A stretch of DNA of 64,000 nucleotides from Pelagibius sp037652055 (GCF_037652055.1 NZ_JBBKAH010000003.1:248001-312000); one strand, 5' to 3'; shown: positions 1-9,060, counted from the first letter of the stretch. Numbers and translations: made by a program. The notes: generated from the letters alone by a model not told the origin.

Positions 1-1
1 C

Positions 2-739
2 CCCAACGACAGCGCCTGCTTTCCCTTGGTTCCCTACTCCAACCGCATCCGCCAGGGACGCTTCCGCTTCGCCGGGCGGGACCACCAACTCAAAGCCAAC
101 TTCGCGCCGGCGCCCCACACGATTCACGGGCACGGCTGGAAACTGCCCTGGCGCGTGATGGCGCAGGACAGCGCCAGCCTCGCTCTGTTCTACGAGCACG
201 ACGGCAGCGACTGGCCCGCGCCCTACCGCGCCGAACAACGGCTTTCGCTGCACCATGGCGCGCTCACCGTCGAACTCGCGGTGACCAATACCGGCGACAC
301 GGCAATGCCCGCGGGCCTCGGCCTGCATCCCTACTTCCCGCGCACGCCGGCCTGCCGTTTGACCGCCTCGGTCGAGGGAATGTGGGCGACCGACGCCGAG
401 GTGATGCCGACCGAACTTCTTGACGCCAACCTGAGCGGGGGCGTCTCGCCCGACGCCACGCCGCTCGACAACGGCTTCACCGGCTTTGCCGGCCGCGCGG
501 TCATCGACTGGCCGGAGCGCCGCGCCAGCCTCACGCTGGAGGCGGACGCGGCCTTGTCCTTCCTGGTGGTCTACACGCCCGCGGGAAAGAACTTTTTCTG
601 CGCCGAGCCGGTCAGCCACTGCACCGATGCGGTGAATCTCGCCGCCGAGCGCGGGGACACCGGCCTGCAGGTACTGCAGCCGGGCGAGCGCTTCGCCGCG
701 GCTGTCCGCTTCGTGCCGCGCCGGGACGCCGCTTCGTGA
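2..739 (+). CDS. Aldose 1-epimerase family protein, 5' end cut by window
   Basis: Galactose-mutarotase-fold protein expected to interconvert alpha and beta anomers of a sugar. The reading frame is open from base 2, and the first visible residues (PNDSACFPLVPYSNRI) match the conserved VPYSNRI segment near the family's N-terminus, so some tens of residues are missing upstream. The expected catalytic His lies in GLHPYF and the catalytic Glu in CAEPVSHCTDAVN. The TTG at base 26 is internal and not the true start. The stop overlaps the next gene's GTG start by 4 bases (GTGA), so the two are probably translationally coupled. The exact sugar cannot be read from the sequence. Confidence 0.85.
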   Translation, partial: PNDSACFPLVPYSNRIRQGRFRFAGRDHQLKANFAPAPHTIHGHGWKLPWRVMAQDSASLALFYEHDGSDWPAPYRAEQRLSLHHGALTVELAVTNTGDTAMPAGLGLHPYFPRTPACRLTASVEGMWATDAEVMPTELLDANLSGGVSPDATPLDNGFTGFAGRAVIDWPERRASLTLEADAALSFLVVYTPAGKNFFCAEPVSHCTDAVNLAAERGDTGLQVLQPGERFAAAVRFVPRRDAAS

Positions 740-2232
740 AACCGGCCGCCGGCGGCGCGGGGCTGAGCCGCCCGGTCGGCGAACCGAACCTGCTGCTCGG
801 CCCCTGGCTGCTGGCGCTGAGCGGCTGCGAACTGCTGGTGCTCTTCGCCGAAGCGCCGCTGGCCGAAATGGCGAGCCACGTGCTGCTGCTGGGCGTGCCC
901 ATCATCGGCTGGCGCCGGCTGCGCCTGCGCGAGGGATACCTGCTCGCCCTCTGCGGCGCCCTGCTGGCACTCGCCTGGATCTATCAGCCTCAGCCCTGGG
1001 AACTGGCGCTGCACGGTCTCGACCGCGCCAGTTTCCTCGCTGCCTTCATCCTGCTGATGGGCCTGTTGCGCGAGGGCGGCATAACCTCGCCCGCCGTCCT
1101 GCAGTGCGGCACCTACGTGACCCAGCAGCCGCCGCAGCGGCGCTTCCTCGCCGTCTTCCTGGGCGCCCATTTCTTCTCCGTGCTGATCAATCTCGGCTCG
1201 CTCAGCCTCTTGGCACCGATCATCCAGCGCGGCGTGCGCGGCGACCACCGCCAGCGCGAAGATCTGGACGAGATCGCCCTGCTGCGCGAGCGGCGCCAGC
1301 TCACCGCGCTGCTGCGCGGCTTCGCCTGGTTCCTTCTCTGGGCGCCGACAGCGGTCACCCAGGCGATCCTGCCGACCCTCATTCCCGGCGTCGATCCCGC
1401 CCGGCTGGTGGTCACCGGCATCTGTCTGGCGGTGCTGATGCTGGCGGTCGGCTGGGCCGAGGACACCCTGCGCTGGCTCCCGCTGCGCCGCCGGCTGCGC
1501 TCCCGCGGCCGGCTGCCGCAGCGCGAAGACCTGCCTTTTCCGCACGCCGCGCTGCTGCGACTCGGGGCCGTCAGCGCCCTGCTGTTCGGCCTCACCCTGC
1601 TGTTCACCGCCTGGGGCGGCGTGCTTCTGGTGGGCGGCGTCATGCTGGCGGCGCCTATCGTGCTGCTGGTCTGGGTCTTCATGCAGCAGCAACCGCCCGG
1701 GCCGACCGTCGCGTCCGTCGCCCTGCGGCCTTGCGCCGCCGCCACGCTGCGCCGCCTCGCCGGAGTCACCGCGGTCGGCCTGCCGTCGTTCCAGCGCGAG
1801 GCGGTCTCGCTCGGCGCCGCCGGCTTCATCGGCACCCTGGCCGCCGCGCTGGTCCCGGCGGAGCAGGTGGCGAGCGTCCTCTCGGTCGCCGAGATGCCGG
1901 GCTGGGTCTTCCTCTCCCTGCTGTCGCTTACCGTGTGGTTCTTCGGCCTGGTGGCGCTCAGCCCCATCACCACCGCGGTTTTCCTCGGCAGCCTGGTGAC
2001 CGAATTGGGCGCGGTGCCCGCCGATCCCACCAGCGTGGTGCTAGCGATTGCCGCCGGCACCGCGGTCTGCACCCTGGGCGCGCCCTTTGCCTCCGGCACG
2101 CTGATGCTGGCGCGCGCCTCCGGCTACAGCGGCGTCGAGCTGACCTGGAAGTGGAATCTCGCCTATACGGCGATTTCCATGGCCGTATTGGCCGGCGTCT
2201 ATGCGCTGCTGACTTCGGGCATTTTCATGTAG
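736..2232 (+). CDS. Polytopic membrane protein, family not recognised
   Basis: 498-residue very hydrophobic protein with about 10-12 predicted membrane segments and an arginine-rich cytoplasmic loop near residues 245-270. The layout (paired hydrophobic halves, a loop in the middle, a broken helix around SPITTAVFLGSLV) is reminiscent of SLC13/ion-transporter-superfamily permeases, but I see no signature motif that settles it. It starts at GTG overlapping the stop of the aldose epimerase gene, so a role connected to sugar handling is possible but only inferred. Another SLC13 permease lies just downstream after a hairpin. Confidence 0.75.
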   Translation: MKPAAGGAGLSRPVGEPNLLLGPWLLALSGCELLVLFAEAPLAEMASHVLLLGVPIIGWRRLRLREGYLLALCGALLALAWIYQPQPWELALHGLDRASFLAAFILLMGLLREGGITSPAVLQCGTYVTQQPPQRRFLAVFLGAHFFSVLINLGSLSLLAPIIQRGVRGDHRQREDLDEIALLRERRQLTALLRGFAWFLLWAPTAVTQAILPTLIPGVDPARLVVTGICLAVLMLAVGWAEDTLRWLPLRRRLRSRGRLPQREDLPFPHAALLRLGAVSALLFGLTLLFTAWGGVLLVGGVMLAAPIVLLVWVFMQQQPPGPTVASVALRPCAAATLRRLAGVTAVGLPSFQREAVSLGAAGFIGTLAAALVPAEQVASVLSVAEMPGWVFLSLLSLTVWFFGLVALSPITTAVFLGSLVTELGAVPADPTSVVLAIAAGTAVCTLGAPFASGTLMLARASGYSGVELTWKWNLAYTAISMAVLAGVYALLTSGIFM

Positions 2233-2253
2233 AATGCGGGCTCAAGAAGTCCC

Positions 2254-2272
2254 GGGGGCGGAAAACGCCCCC
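2254..2272 (+). terminator. Hairpin after the membrane protein gene
   Basis: Perfect 7-bp GC stem (GGGGGCG/CGCCCCC) with a GAAAA loop, 21 bases after the preceding stop. No real T-run follows, so it may be a weak terminator or an mRNA-stabilising hairpin. Confidence 0.35.
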
Positions 2273-2449
2273 TCGTTACGGCAGCAGAGCGGGCGGTCTT
2301 CCTTGCGTTCAAGCGATACGGCAGGCAACGGCAATCCCTTGCGGGGCTCTCCCTCACTTCCCTTCGCGGCCCCCGCGACCGGCCGGGCAAAGGCGGCCGT
2401 GCCGTCCCCGGCACTCGTCTTCGACCGGCGGCCCGGCTAGCTCAGTCCA

Positions 2450-4336
2450 ATGATCGATCCCGCGCTCCTGGCGCCCTTTCAAATGGGCGTGCTCTTCCTG
2501 CTGATCGTCGTGGCGCTGACGGTGCTGGCCACCGAGGCGCTGTCCATCGAACTGACGGCGCTGGCGGTCATCGCCGCGCTGATGCTGTTCTTCCACTTCT
2601 TCCCGGTGCTGGGGCCGGGCGGCGGGGACCTGCTGGACCTGCGCCGCCTGTTCTCCGGCTTCGCCAACCCGGCGCTGATGGCCGTGCTCGCGCTGCTGGT
2701 GCTTGGCGAAGGGCTGACACGCACCGGCGTGCTCGACGACGCCGCCAACACCGTCATCCACTTCACGCGGCAGAACCGCGCCTTCGCCATCGCGCTCATG
2801 CTGGTGGTGGTGGTTGCCTTCAGCGCCGTGCTGAACAACATCCCGGTGGTGGTGCTCTTCATCCCCATCATGCAGGCGCTGACCCGGCGTTTCCGCCAGT
2901 CGCCCAGCCGCTACCTGATGCTGCTGAGCTTCGCCTCGGTGCTGGGCGGCATGACCACGCTGATCGGCTCTTCGACCAACCTCCTGGTCTCGCTGGAACT
3001 GGACGACCTCGGCGAGGAGCCTTTCGGCTTCTTCGACTTCACCATTCCCGGCCTTGTACTGGCCGGCACCGGCCTGCTCTATCTCTTCTTCGTCGCCCCG
3101 CGCCTGCTGCCGGACCGCGCGCCCCTGGCCGGCGTGGTGGAGGAGCGCAGCCGCCACTTCGTCGCCCAGATCAGCGTTCCGCCGGGCTCGCGTCTTGTCG
3201 GCCTGCGGCCTGTCGGCGGCATCTTTCCCGACCTCAAGAACATCACCGTCCTGATGATTCAGCGCGGCGAGCGCGCCATGGTGCCGCCCTTCGAGGATCT
3301 TCCCCTGGAGGCCGGTGACCTGGTCATCATCGCGGCGACCCGCCAGGCGCTGGGCGAACTTGCCAAGGGCGAGCCGGAACTGCTGCATCCCGAGCTGATG
3401 GCCAATGCCTATCGCAGCGACGGCGACGATGCGGAGGCCGACACCGGCGGTGGGCGCGCGCCCTGGACCGCGCCGGGGCAGATCCAGGCCGAGGTCATGG
3501 TGCGCCCAGAGTCCGAACTCGTCGGCCGCACGCTGGAGGAGATCGGCTTCCGCTACCGGCACCACTGCATTGTGCTGGGCATCGAGCGGCGCAGCCGCAT
3601 GCTGCGCGAGCGCATCACCCGCATCCCGCTGAAGGACGGCGACGTGCTGTTGATCCAGGGCCGGCCGGAAGACATCGACCACCTGCGCGGCGAGCGCAGC
3701 GTGGTGCTGATGGAATGGTCGCGCCAGCCGCTGGTGACACCAGAGCACAAGCGCAATGCCGCGCTGATCTTCCTGGCGGTGATCGTGACCTCGTCCTTCG
3801 GCGTCGTGCCGATCGCGCTGGCAGCCTTTTGCGGCGCGACGGCAATGATCGCCGCCGGCATCCTGACGCTGAACGATGCAATCCGCGTGCTGGACCGCAA
3901 GATCGTGCTGACCATCGCCATGGCGCTGGCGCTGGGCGCGGCCATGCAGGAAACCGGCGGGGCCACCTTCCTGGCCGAGCTGCTGGAGGGTGCGATGGAA
4001 GGCGCCAAGCCGGGCCATGTCCTCTCCGCTTTCTTCCTGCTGCTGGCGCTGCTGTCCAACGTCCTGAGCACCAAGGCGACCGCGGTGCTGTTCACGCCCA
4101 TCGCCGTCGATCTCGCGCATGTGCTCGGCGTGCCGGTGGAGCCCTTCGCTGTGGCGGTGATCTTCGCCTCCAACTGCTCCTTCGCCTCGCCGATCGGCTA
4201 CCAGACCAACCTGGTGGTGATGACGCCGGGCAACTACCGCTTCATGGACTTCGTGAAGGTCGGCACACCGCTGATCCTGCTCGTTTGGATCGCCTTTACT
4301 CTGTTCGCCCCGTGGTACTACGGCCTGCCGCTGTAG
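2450..4336 (+). CDS. SLC13-family permease with two RCK_C (TrkA-C) domains
   Basis: 628-residue transporter of the SLC13/DASS group (sodium-coupled anion or dicarboxylate carriers). The N-terminal half carries membrane segments with the NNIPVVVLFIPI and SSTNLLVS motifs. Two cytoplasmic RCK_C-like domains follow, roughly residues 225-300 and 345-420 (FVAQISVPPGSRLVG... and AEVMVRPESELVGRTLEEI...). The C-terminal half repeats the motif as LSTKATAVLFTPIA and SPIGYQTNLVV. RCK_C domains usually bind small ligands and gate transport. Sulfate, dicarboxylate or another anion are all possible substrates. Its 3' end overlaps the convergent MipZ-like gene by 41 bases. Confidence 0.9.
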   Translation: MIDPALLAPFQMGVLFLLIVVALTVLATEALSIELTALAVIAALMLFFHFFPVLGPGGGDLLDLRRLFSGFANPALMAVLALLVLGEGLTRTGVLDDAANTVIHFTRQNRAFAIALMLVVVVAFSAVLNNIPVVVLFIPIMQALTRRFRQSPSRYLMLLSFASVLGGMTTLIGSSTNLLVSLELDDLGEEPFGFFDFTIPGLVLAGTGLLYLFFVAPRLLPDRAPLAGVVEERSRHFVAQISVPPGSRLVGLRPVGGIFPDLKNITVLMIQRGERAMVPPFEDLPLEAGDLVIIAATRQALGELAKGEPELLHPELMANAYRSDGDDAEADTGGGRAPWTAPGQIQAEVMVRPESELVGRTLEEIGFRYRHHCIVLGIERRSRMLRERITRIPLKDGDVLLIQGRPEDIDHLRGERSVVLMEWSRQPLVTPEHKRNAALIFLAVIVTSSFGVVPIALAAFCGATAMIAAGILTLNDAIRVLDRKIVLTIAMALALGAAMQETGGATFLAELLEGAMEGAKPGHVLSAFFLLLALLSNVLSTKATAVLFTPIAVDLAHVLGVPVEPFAVAVIFASNCSFASPIGYQTNLVVMTPGNYRFMDFVKVGTPLILLVWIAFTLFAPWYYGLPL

Positions 4337-5621
4337 TCACCGCATCGACCAGGTCCACGACCTCCTGGCGGGCATGCCGGAAGCTGGCGCGGCTGCCGCG
4401 CGGCAGCTCGGCCTCCGAAAGATCAAGCAGGGTGAGCCCCCGGAAGAACAGCTCACGGTAAACCACGCGCTCGCTGAAGCCGGGCTGCAGACGAAAGCCG
4501 AGGCGGCGCGCCAGGATCTCCAGCAGCCCGGCCATCTCCCGCGTGTTGCGGCTGTCCAGGGTGCGGATCCTGTTGCGCACGACGATCCAGTCGAACTCCG
4601 TCTCACCGGCGATGACGCGGCGGTCGCGCTGCTGCCAGACAAAGGTGCTGTAGGGACCCGGCGCCAGCACCTCGCGGCGCTCGACATCGATGTCGGCCAG
4701 GGCATCGATGTCGACGAAGCTGTCGTTGATCGGCGTCACCAGAACGTCGGCGAGGGCGTGCGCCGCCTGGGCCATCGGAGAGGCAAAGCCGGGCGTGTCG
4801 ATCACCACCACGTCGTGATCCGCCAGCTCCGCAAGCGCCTGCCGCAGGCGGTCGCGCTCCGCCGCCCCATCCGTCTCGGCGCCGTGCGCCGTCGCCGGTT
4901 CGAGCCGGGCATAGCGCGGCACCACGAGCGGTGCGCCGCGGTCCCGCGCTGCGCTGGCGCGATTGGCGAAGAAGCGCGACAGCGTTGCCTGGCGGCTGTC
5001 GAGATCGAGGCAGGCGACCCTTGCCAACGCCGCCGTCTCCGCGCCCGCGCGCGACTCCTCAAGCGCCCCGGCAAGCCTGCCCGCAAGCCCCATGGCGAGG
5101 TGGATGGCGGTGGTCGATTTGCCGGTACCGCCCTTTTCGTTGCCGACGACGATGACACGGCCGGGCCGCGCTTCGGTGCTTTCCAGGCTGTCATGCAAGA
5201 CCGGCTCGGCAGCGCCAAGGGCGGCGGCGATCTCGGCGACACGGGCGCGCACCTCCGGGCCTGCCGGGCCGTCGGCCTTGGCGACGGCCTGCGCGACGCG
5301 CATCACCAGGTCGACCGCAGCCGGATCGGCGCTCAGCTTGGTCAGGGTCGCCAAGGCGGCGTGGCGCGCCGCGGCGCCCTCCTGGCGCAGCCGCTCCAAT
5401 CCGTTCTGGAAGGCTTCGATCCCCTGCCCCAGGTCGAAGTGCTGCTGCGCACGCAGCTCGTCGAGGATCTGATCGATGGTGGCCCGCCGGGCCAGGCTGA
5501 CCGCCGGCTCCGCCGCCGCGATCAAGGCGGCGGCCGCAACGCAGGCTTTCAGCAAGGGCGAACCGCGCGACCACCCCTGGCCGCGCAGCATGCTGCCGGC
5601 AAGCTTGTCAAGAAAGGCCAA
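4296..5621 (-). CDS. TerB-like domain fused to MipZ-family ATPase
   Basis: 441-residue protein. Residues about 24-138 look like a TerB (tellurite-resistance) helical domain with its two characteristic repeats (ALIAAAEPAVSLARRATID and QAVAKADGPAGPEVRARVAE); the acidic residues of the first repeat are degenerate. Residues about 155-441 form a complete MipZ/ParA-type ATPase: deviant Walker A KGGTGKST (163-170), signature DLDSRQATLSRFF, Walker B VVIDTPG, then FVWQQRDRR, DWIVVRNRI and the C-terminal VVYRELFFRGLTLLDL. MipZ positions the division plane in alphaproteobacteria and is normally about 280 residues with no TerB part. The start is TTG preceded by GGGGGAAG. The 3' end overlaps the convergent SLC13 gene. 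It could be a paralogue of the housekeeping MipZ with another role. Confidence 0.85.
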   Translation of the reverse strand: MAFLDKLAGSMLRGQGWSRGSPLLKACVAAAALIAAAEPAVSLARRATIDQILDELRAQQHFDLGQGIEAFQNGLERLRQEGAAARHAALATLTKLSADPAAVDLVMRVAQAVAKADGPAGPEVRARVAEIAAALGAAEPVLHDSLESTEARPGRVIVVGNEKGGTGKSTTAIHLAMGLAGRLAGALEESRAGAETAALARVACLDLDSRQATLSRFFANRASAARDRGAPLVVPRYARLEPATAHGAETDGAAERDRLRQALAELADHDVVVIDTPGFASPMAQAAHALADVLVTPINDSFVDIDALADIDVERREVLAPGPYSTFVWQQRDRRVIAGETEFDWIVVRNRIRTLDSRNTREMAGLLEILARRLGFRLQPGFSERVVYRELFFRGLTLLDLSEAELPRGSRASFRHARQEVVDLVDAVTTAAGRSTTGRTE

Positions 5622-5827
5622 ATCACTTCCCCCGAAGCGACCCTGGCTTCCCCTTTGCGGCCAAGCCGGGGGGCCCTGCAGGCGGCCCCTGATGCTCGGC
5701 AGACTCGGGAGAAGCCCCCGTATGCGCTAAAGTATAGCCCAGGCTGCGGTTTTCGCGAACGCTTATGGGTAACGCGGCGGCGACACGGGTTGCACGAGAG
5801 AGCCCTCCGGCGCGGATCCCGTTCGTT

Positions 5828-6532
5828 TCAGCCGAGGGGGGTGGGCGGCGCCACGCAGTTGTCGTGGCCCTGGAAGCGGCACAGCCGGTAGCGCACCAGC
5901 ACCGCATAGGCCTCCAGATAGCGGTTCACATCGGCCCAGCTCTTGAACGAGTCGCCGTTGAAGCTGGCCTGGCCGAAATGGCGGTCGACGGTGGCGCCCA
6001 GCACCGCGCCGGTGACGGCATCGGTCCACAGCGCCTCGACCAGCAGGTCGGCGCTTGGCGTCAACGGGCTGGCCAGGGTATCCACCACGATCTGCTTTTC
6101 CGGGTCTTCCCGAGCCACCATAGCGACGGTATCCATGGCGACTTCCTCCTGGGTCACCGGCAGCAGGGCGAACTGCACGCGCACGGTGCCGCGCTGCGGT
6201 TCGGTCGACAGCAGGAAGTCTTTGCCCAACTCGCGGCCCATCAGGATGTGGAAGTTGTTCAGCAGGGTCTGACGGTCCTCCGGGCTGATGCTGCGCGGCG
6301 CCTCCAGAGGCGAGAAGAAGATGATCGGATCGATCATCACCTTGTCGAAGCTGCGCCCCTCCACCGCTTCGCTCACATACATCTGGTCCGGGGCGAATGC
6401 GCCGTCGCCGGCCTGCAACTCGGCGCGGATTTCCGGCGGCAGGATGGCGGAACTGTAGCGTCCCGCCGGCTGCAGCGCCGCGCAGGCGGCGAGCGTAAGC
6501 AGGACGGCGCTGGCGATGAACAGGCGCGGCAT
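5828..6532 (-). CDS. DUF3313-like outer-membrane lipoprotein
   Basis: 234-residue protein with a type II signal peptide: MPRLFIASAVLLTLAAC, lipobox LAAC with the lipidated Cys at 17. The body (SFDKVMIDPIIFF, an RGTVRVQFALLPV strand, and a WTDAVTGAVLGATVDRHFG segment) resembles DUF3313, a family of small lipoproteins of unknown function. AAGGGGG lies 7 bases before ATG. It is transcribed in the same direction as the TerB-MipZ gene 206 bases downstream, so it may be in the same transcription unit. Confidence 0.7.
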   Translation of the reverse strand: MPRLFIASAVLLTLAACAALQPAGRYSSAILPPEIRAELQAGDGAFAPDQMYVSEAVEGRSFDKVMIDPIIFFSPLEAPRSISPEDRQTLLNNFHILMGRELGKDFLLSTEPQRGTVRVQFALLPVTQEEVAMDTVAMVAREDPEKQIVVDTLASPLTPSADLLVEALWTDAVTGAVLGATVDRHFGQASFNGDSFKSWADVNRYLEAYAVLVRYRLCRFQGHDNCVAPPTPLG

Positions 6533-6753
6533 TGCGTTTCCCCCTTAGATCCGGACCGGCCCCTTACTGGCATTGCCGAGGCGGCCTCGCAAGACGCTGG
6601 CAAGATGCTGCGCGGGAGCCGGCTTGGCAACGCCAATAAGGCCCGGATGCGCCATCAATCCAATCTAAAGAAAGGCTTGGTAAAACGGTCGAAGCGGCCT
6701 ATTTCCTGGATCGAACCGGATTCCAGCGGCCCCTACGAGATCCCAAGGCCAGC

Positions 6754-7191
6754 ATGACCAGCCAAGCCGCCGCCCGAGACGACCGCGAAACCGCCGCCCG
6801 CCGGCGCCTGGCCTGGGCCTGGACCGGCACCGGCTACGCCTTTTTCGCCATCGGCCTCGTCGGCACCATGCTGCCGGTGCTGCCGACCACCATCTTCTGG
6901 ATCATCGCCGCCGGCTGCTTCGCGAAGGGCTGCCCCGCCATGGCCCGCAAGATTTTCGCCTGGCCCGGCGTCGGGCCCGCGGTTGAGGCGTTTCTCAGTC
7001 ACGGCGTCATCGCGCGCAAGGCGAAAGCCAGCGCCCTCATCGGCATGCTCATCGCCGCCGGCATCGTCGCCGTGACGCCGCTGTCCCTGGCCAGCATCCT
7101 CGTCACCGTCGCGGTGATCGCGCTGGCCGCCCTCTACGTCGCCACGCGCCCCGAAAGCCGTCCCGCCGAGAGCGACCGTCAGCCCGACTAG
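6754..7191 (+). CDS. DUF454 (YbaN-like) inner-membrane protein
   Basis: 145-residue membrane protein with three to four hydrophobic segments. The family core is clear: GLVGTMLPVLPTTIFWIIAAGCFAKGCP followed by a short polar stretch and two more helices. This is the DUF454/YbaN family, present in many proteobacteria, with no established biochemical function. It stands alone, transcribed away from the DUF3313-like gene. Confidence 0.85.
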   Translation: MTSQAAARDDRETAARRRLAWAWTGTGYAFFAIGLVGTMLPVLPTTIFWIIAAGCFAKGCPAMARKIFAWPGVGPAVEAFLSHGVIARKAKASALIGMLIAAGIVAVTPLSLASILVTVAVIALAALYVATRPESRPAESDRQPD

Positions 7192-7206
7192 CCGTCCGAC
7201 CCCCGG

Positions 7207-7221
7207 ATTGGTATGACCAAT
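7207..7221. promoter_or_regulatory. FadR-type GntR operator-like inverted repeat
   Basis: Perfect 15-base inverted repeat ATTGGTATGACCAAT. Its core TGGTNNNACCA fits the usual half-site pattern of FadR-subfamily GntR repressors. It lies 133 bases upstream of the quinoprotein dehydrogenase start, and a further GGTATGAC follows at once (7222-7229). No GntR gene is in this window, so the regulator would be encoded elsewhere. Confidence 0.45.
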
Positions 7222-7353
7222 GGTATGACGGGCAAACCACTTGGCGCGCCATAGTGTTAGCGGCCCCGTATCAACTATCTTCCTACTACCTGCCGTTCCG
7301 CAAACCCGTTAGGCTTTCGCCATAACAACAAGCTAACGGGAGGAAAGTCTAAT

Positions 7354-8598
7354 ATGCGAAAAGCTCTATCCCTCGTATCGCTGGCCGCCCTGATGGTGGC
7401 GACGCCGGCGCTCGCACAAAGCAATCTGGAGAAACTCGGCCAGTTCCAGACCACCGGCGTGAAGGAGTTCAAGGTCGTCGAACAGGGCGGCGACTACGCC
7501 GCCGGCATCCGCGAGAACCTGAAGCGGATCAACTTGCCGGACGGCTTCAAGATCGAGCTCTATGCCGTCGTGCCGGATGCCCGCCACATGGCGGTCGGCC
7601 CGCAGGGCATCGTCACCTTCGTCGGTACCCGCAAGACCGACGTCTGGTCGGTAACCGACCGCAACAAGGATCGCGTCGCCGACGAGGTGAAGCGCTTTGC
7701 GCCGTCGATCGACTTCTCGATCCCCAACGGGCCCTGCTTCTCGGAGGACGGCTTCCTCTACATCGCCGAGCAGAACCGTGTGCTGGTTTACCCGGCGGCC
7801 GAGTTCTTCTACGAGAGCCCCGACGTGGCGGCCTTCGAGGTCGTGCCGCAGGGCAAGCTGGTTCCGGTGTCGGAGGAAAGCTACAACCACACGGCGCGCG
7901 TCTGCAAAATCGGGCCGGACAACAAGATCTATATCTCGCTCGGTCAGCCGTTCAACGTACCCGCGCCGGAGAAGCTCGACCTCTACAGGCAGGAGGGCAT
8001 CGGCGGCATCATCCGCTTGAACACCGACGGCACGGGCCGCGAAGTCTATACCTACGGCGTCCGCAACTCGGTCGGTCATGACTTCAATCCCGCCAACGGC
8101 GAGCTGTGGTTCACCGACAACCAGGTCGACGGCATGGGTGACGACATCCCGCCGGGCGAACTGAACCGCCAGACCGCCAAGGGCCAGCACTTCGGCTTCC
8201 CGTGGTACGGCGGCGGCGACGTGCGGACCAACGAGTACAGCGATTCGGAGCCGCCGGCCGACGTGGTCTTCCCGGCGGTCGCCATGCAGGCCCACGCGGC
8301 CGACCTCGGCATGGACTTCTATGAAGGCAGGCAGTTCCCGGCGAAATACCGCGGCGGCATTTTCTCGGCCCAGCACGGCTCGTGGAACCGCACCACCCCG
8401 GTTGGGGCGCGGGTGATGTTCACGGCGGTCAACGAGGACGGCTCGGTCGGAGAGACGGAGGTTTTTGCCGACGGCTGGATCGATGAGAACGGCGAGTACC
8501 TCGGGCGGCCGGTCGACATCGCCGAGCTGCGCGACGGCTCTATCCTGGTGTCCGACGATCTCGCCGGCGCCATCTACCGCATCTCCTACGGCCAGTAA
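7354..8598 (+). CDS. PQQ-dependent sorbosone/glucose dehydrogenase-type periplasmic quinoprotein
   Basis: 414-residue exported protein. A Sec signal peptide ends near ATPALAQS (about residue 22). The mature part is a beta-propeller of the soluble glucose/L-sorbosone dehydrogenase family: LPDGFKIELYAVVPDARHMAVGPQGIVTFVGTR at the N-terminus, the YGVRNSVGHDFNP and ELWFTDNQVDGMGDDIPPGELNR segments, FSAQHGSWNRTTPVGARV, and ILVSDDLAGAIYRI at the end. These enzymes use PQQ and calcium to oxidise sugars or aldehydes in the periplasm. A cytochrome c gene follows and the PQQ biosynthesis operon is 3 kb away, which supports PQQ use. The true substrate is unknown. The start has AACGGGAGGAAAG upstream. 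Confidence 0.85.
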   Translation: MRKALSLVSLAALMVATPALAQSNLEKLGQFQTTGVKEFKVVEQGGDYAAGIRENLKRINLPDGFKIELYAVVPDARHMAVGPQGIVTFVGTRKTDVWSVTDRNKDRVADEVKRFAPSIDFSIPNGPCFSEDGFLYIAEQNRVLVYPAAEFFYESPDVAAFEVVPQGKLVPVSEESYNHTARVCKIGPDNKIYISLGQPFNVPAPEKLDLYRQEGIGGIIRLNTDGTGREVYTYGVRNSVGHDFNPANGELWFTDNQVDGMGDDIPPGELNRQTAKGQHFGFPWYGGGDVRTNEYSDSEPPADVVFPAVAMQAHAADLGMDFYEGRQFPAKYRGGIFSAQHGSWNRTTPVGARVMFTAVNEDGSVGETEVFADGWIDENGEYLGRPVDIAELRDGSILVSDDLAGAIYRISYGQ

Positions 8599-8616
8599 GC
8601 CGCGGGAACCCAAGGC

Positions 8617-8653
8617 AACGGCGGCCGGTTCAACCCGGCCGCCGTTCTTGTTC
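8617..8653 (+). terminator. Hairpin between quinoprotein and cytochrome genes
   Basis: Perfect 12-bp stem (AACGGCGGCCGG and its complement) with a TTCAAC loop, followed by CTTGTTC. It lies 18 bases after the quinoprotein stop and ends about 20 bases before the cytochrome start. It could be a partial terminator lowering cytochrome expression or a processing/stability hairpin; the T-run is weak. Confidence 0.55.
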
Positions 8654-8674
8654 ACGCAAGGAAGAACGTTTCCG

Positions 8675-9031
8675 ATGACTGCGACGACGACTCGCTTGCC
8701 GGCAACGGCCTTCGCGGCCCTCGCCATCGCCTGCCTTACCGTCACGACACTCACATCCAGCGCCTGGGCGGCCGACGCCGCCGCCGGGCGCCAGAAGGCG
8801 AAGAAATGCCAGACTTGCCACGGCATCGACGGCATCGCGAAGATTCCCATCGCCCCGCATATCGCCGGCGAGAACCGGATCTACCTGGAAACCCAGCTGA
8901 AGGCTTTTCGCTCCGGCAAGCGCGAGCACGAGATCATGTCGGTGGTCGCCAAGGATCTCAGCGATGCGGACATCGCCGACCTTTCGGCCTGGTATGCCTC
9001 GATCAAGATCACCGCGACCATGCCGGAGTAG
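8675..9031 (+). CDS. Small periplasmic class I cytochrome c
   Basis: 118-residue protein with a signal peptide (hydrophobic 11-30, cleavage near SSAWAADA) and one haem-binding motif CQTCH at residues 45-49. The segment GIAKIPIAPHIAGENRIYLETQLKAF and the C-terminal LSDADIADLSAWYASI helix are typical of the cytochrome c553/c4-like group; the Met ligand is probably in EIMSVVAKDL. The start is the ATG at 8675, preceded by AAGGAAG; longer in-frame versions overlap the dehydrogenase. The likely role is to accept electrons from the upstream quinoprotein and pass them to the respiratory chain (inference from adjacency). Confidence 0.85.
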   Translation: MTATTTRLPATAFAALAIACLTVTTLTSSAWAADAAAGRQKAKKCQTCHGIDGIAKIPIAPHIAGENRIYLETQLKAFRSGKREHEIMSVVAKDLSDADIADLSAWYASIKITATMPE

Positions 9032-9060
9032 CGGTCGCTCCGCTCCATACCCAACGAGAA

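Noticed and set aside
571..1692. Long minus-strand open frame opposite the membrane protein
   Set aside because: Low-complexity Gln/Ala/Gly composition typical of antisense frames in GC-rich DNA, and it lies fully across a credible plus-strand gene.
2425..2450. GGCCCGGCTAGCTCAG, which looks like the 5' end of a tRNA
   Set aside because: No D-loop, anticodon or T-arm follows; the SLC13 start codon comes at 2450. Chance match.
2354..4120. 588-codon minus-strand open frame
   Set aside because: Antisense shadow of the SLC13 permease; His/Gln/Arg-rich without any domain.
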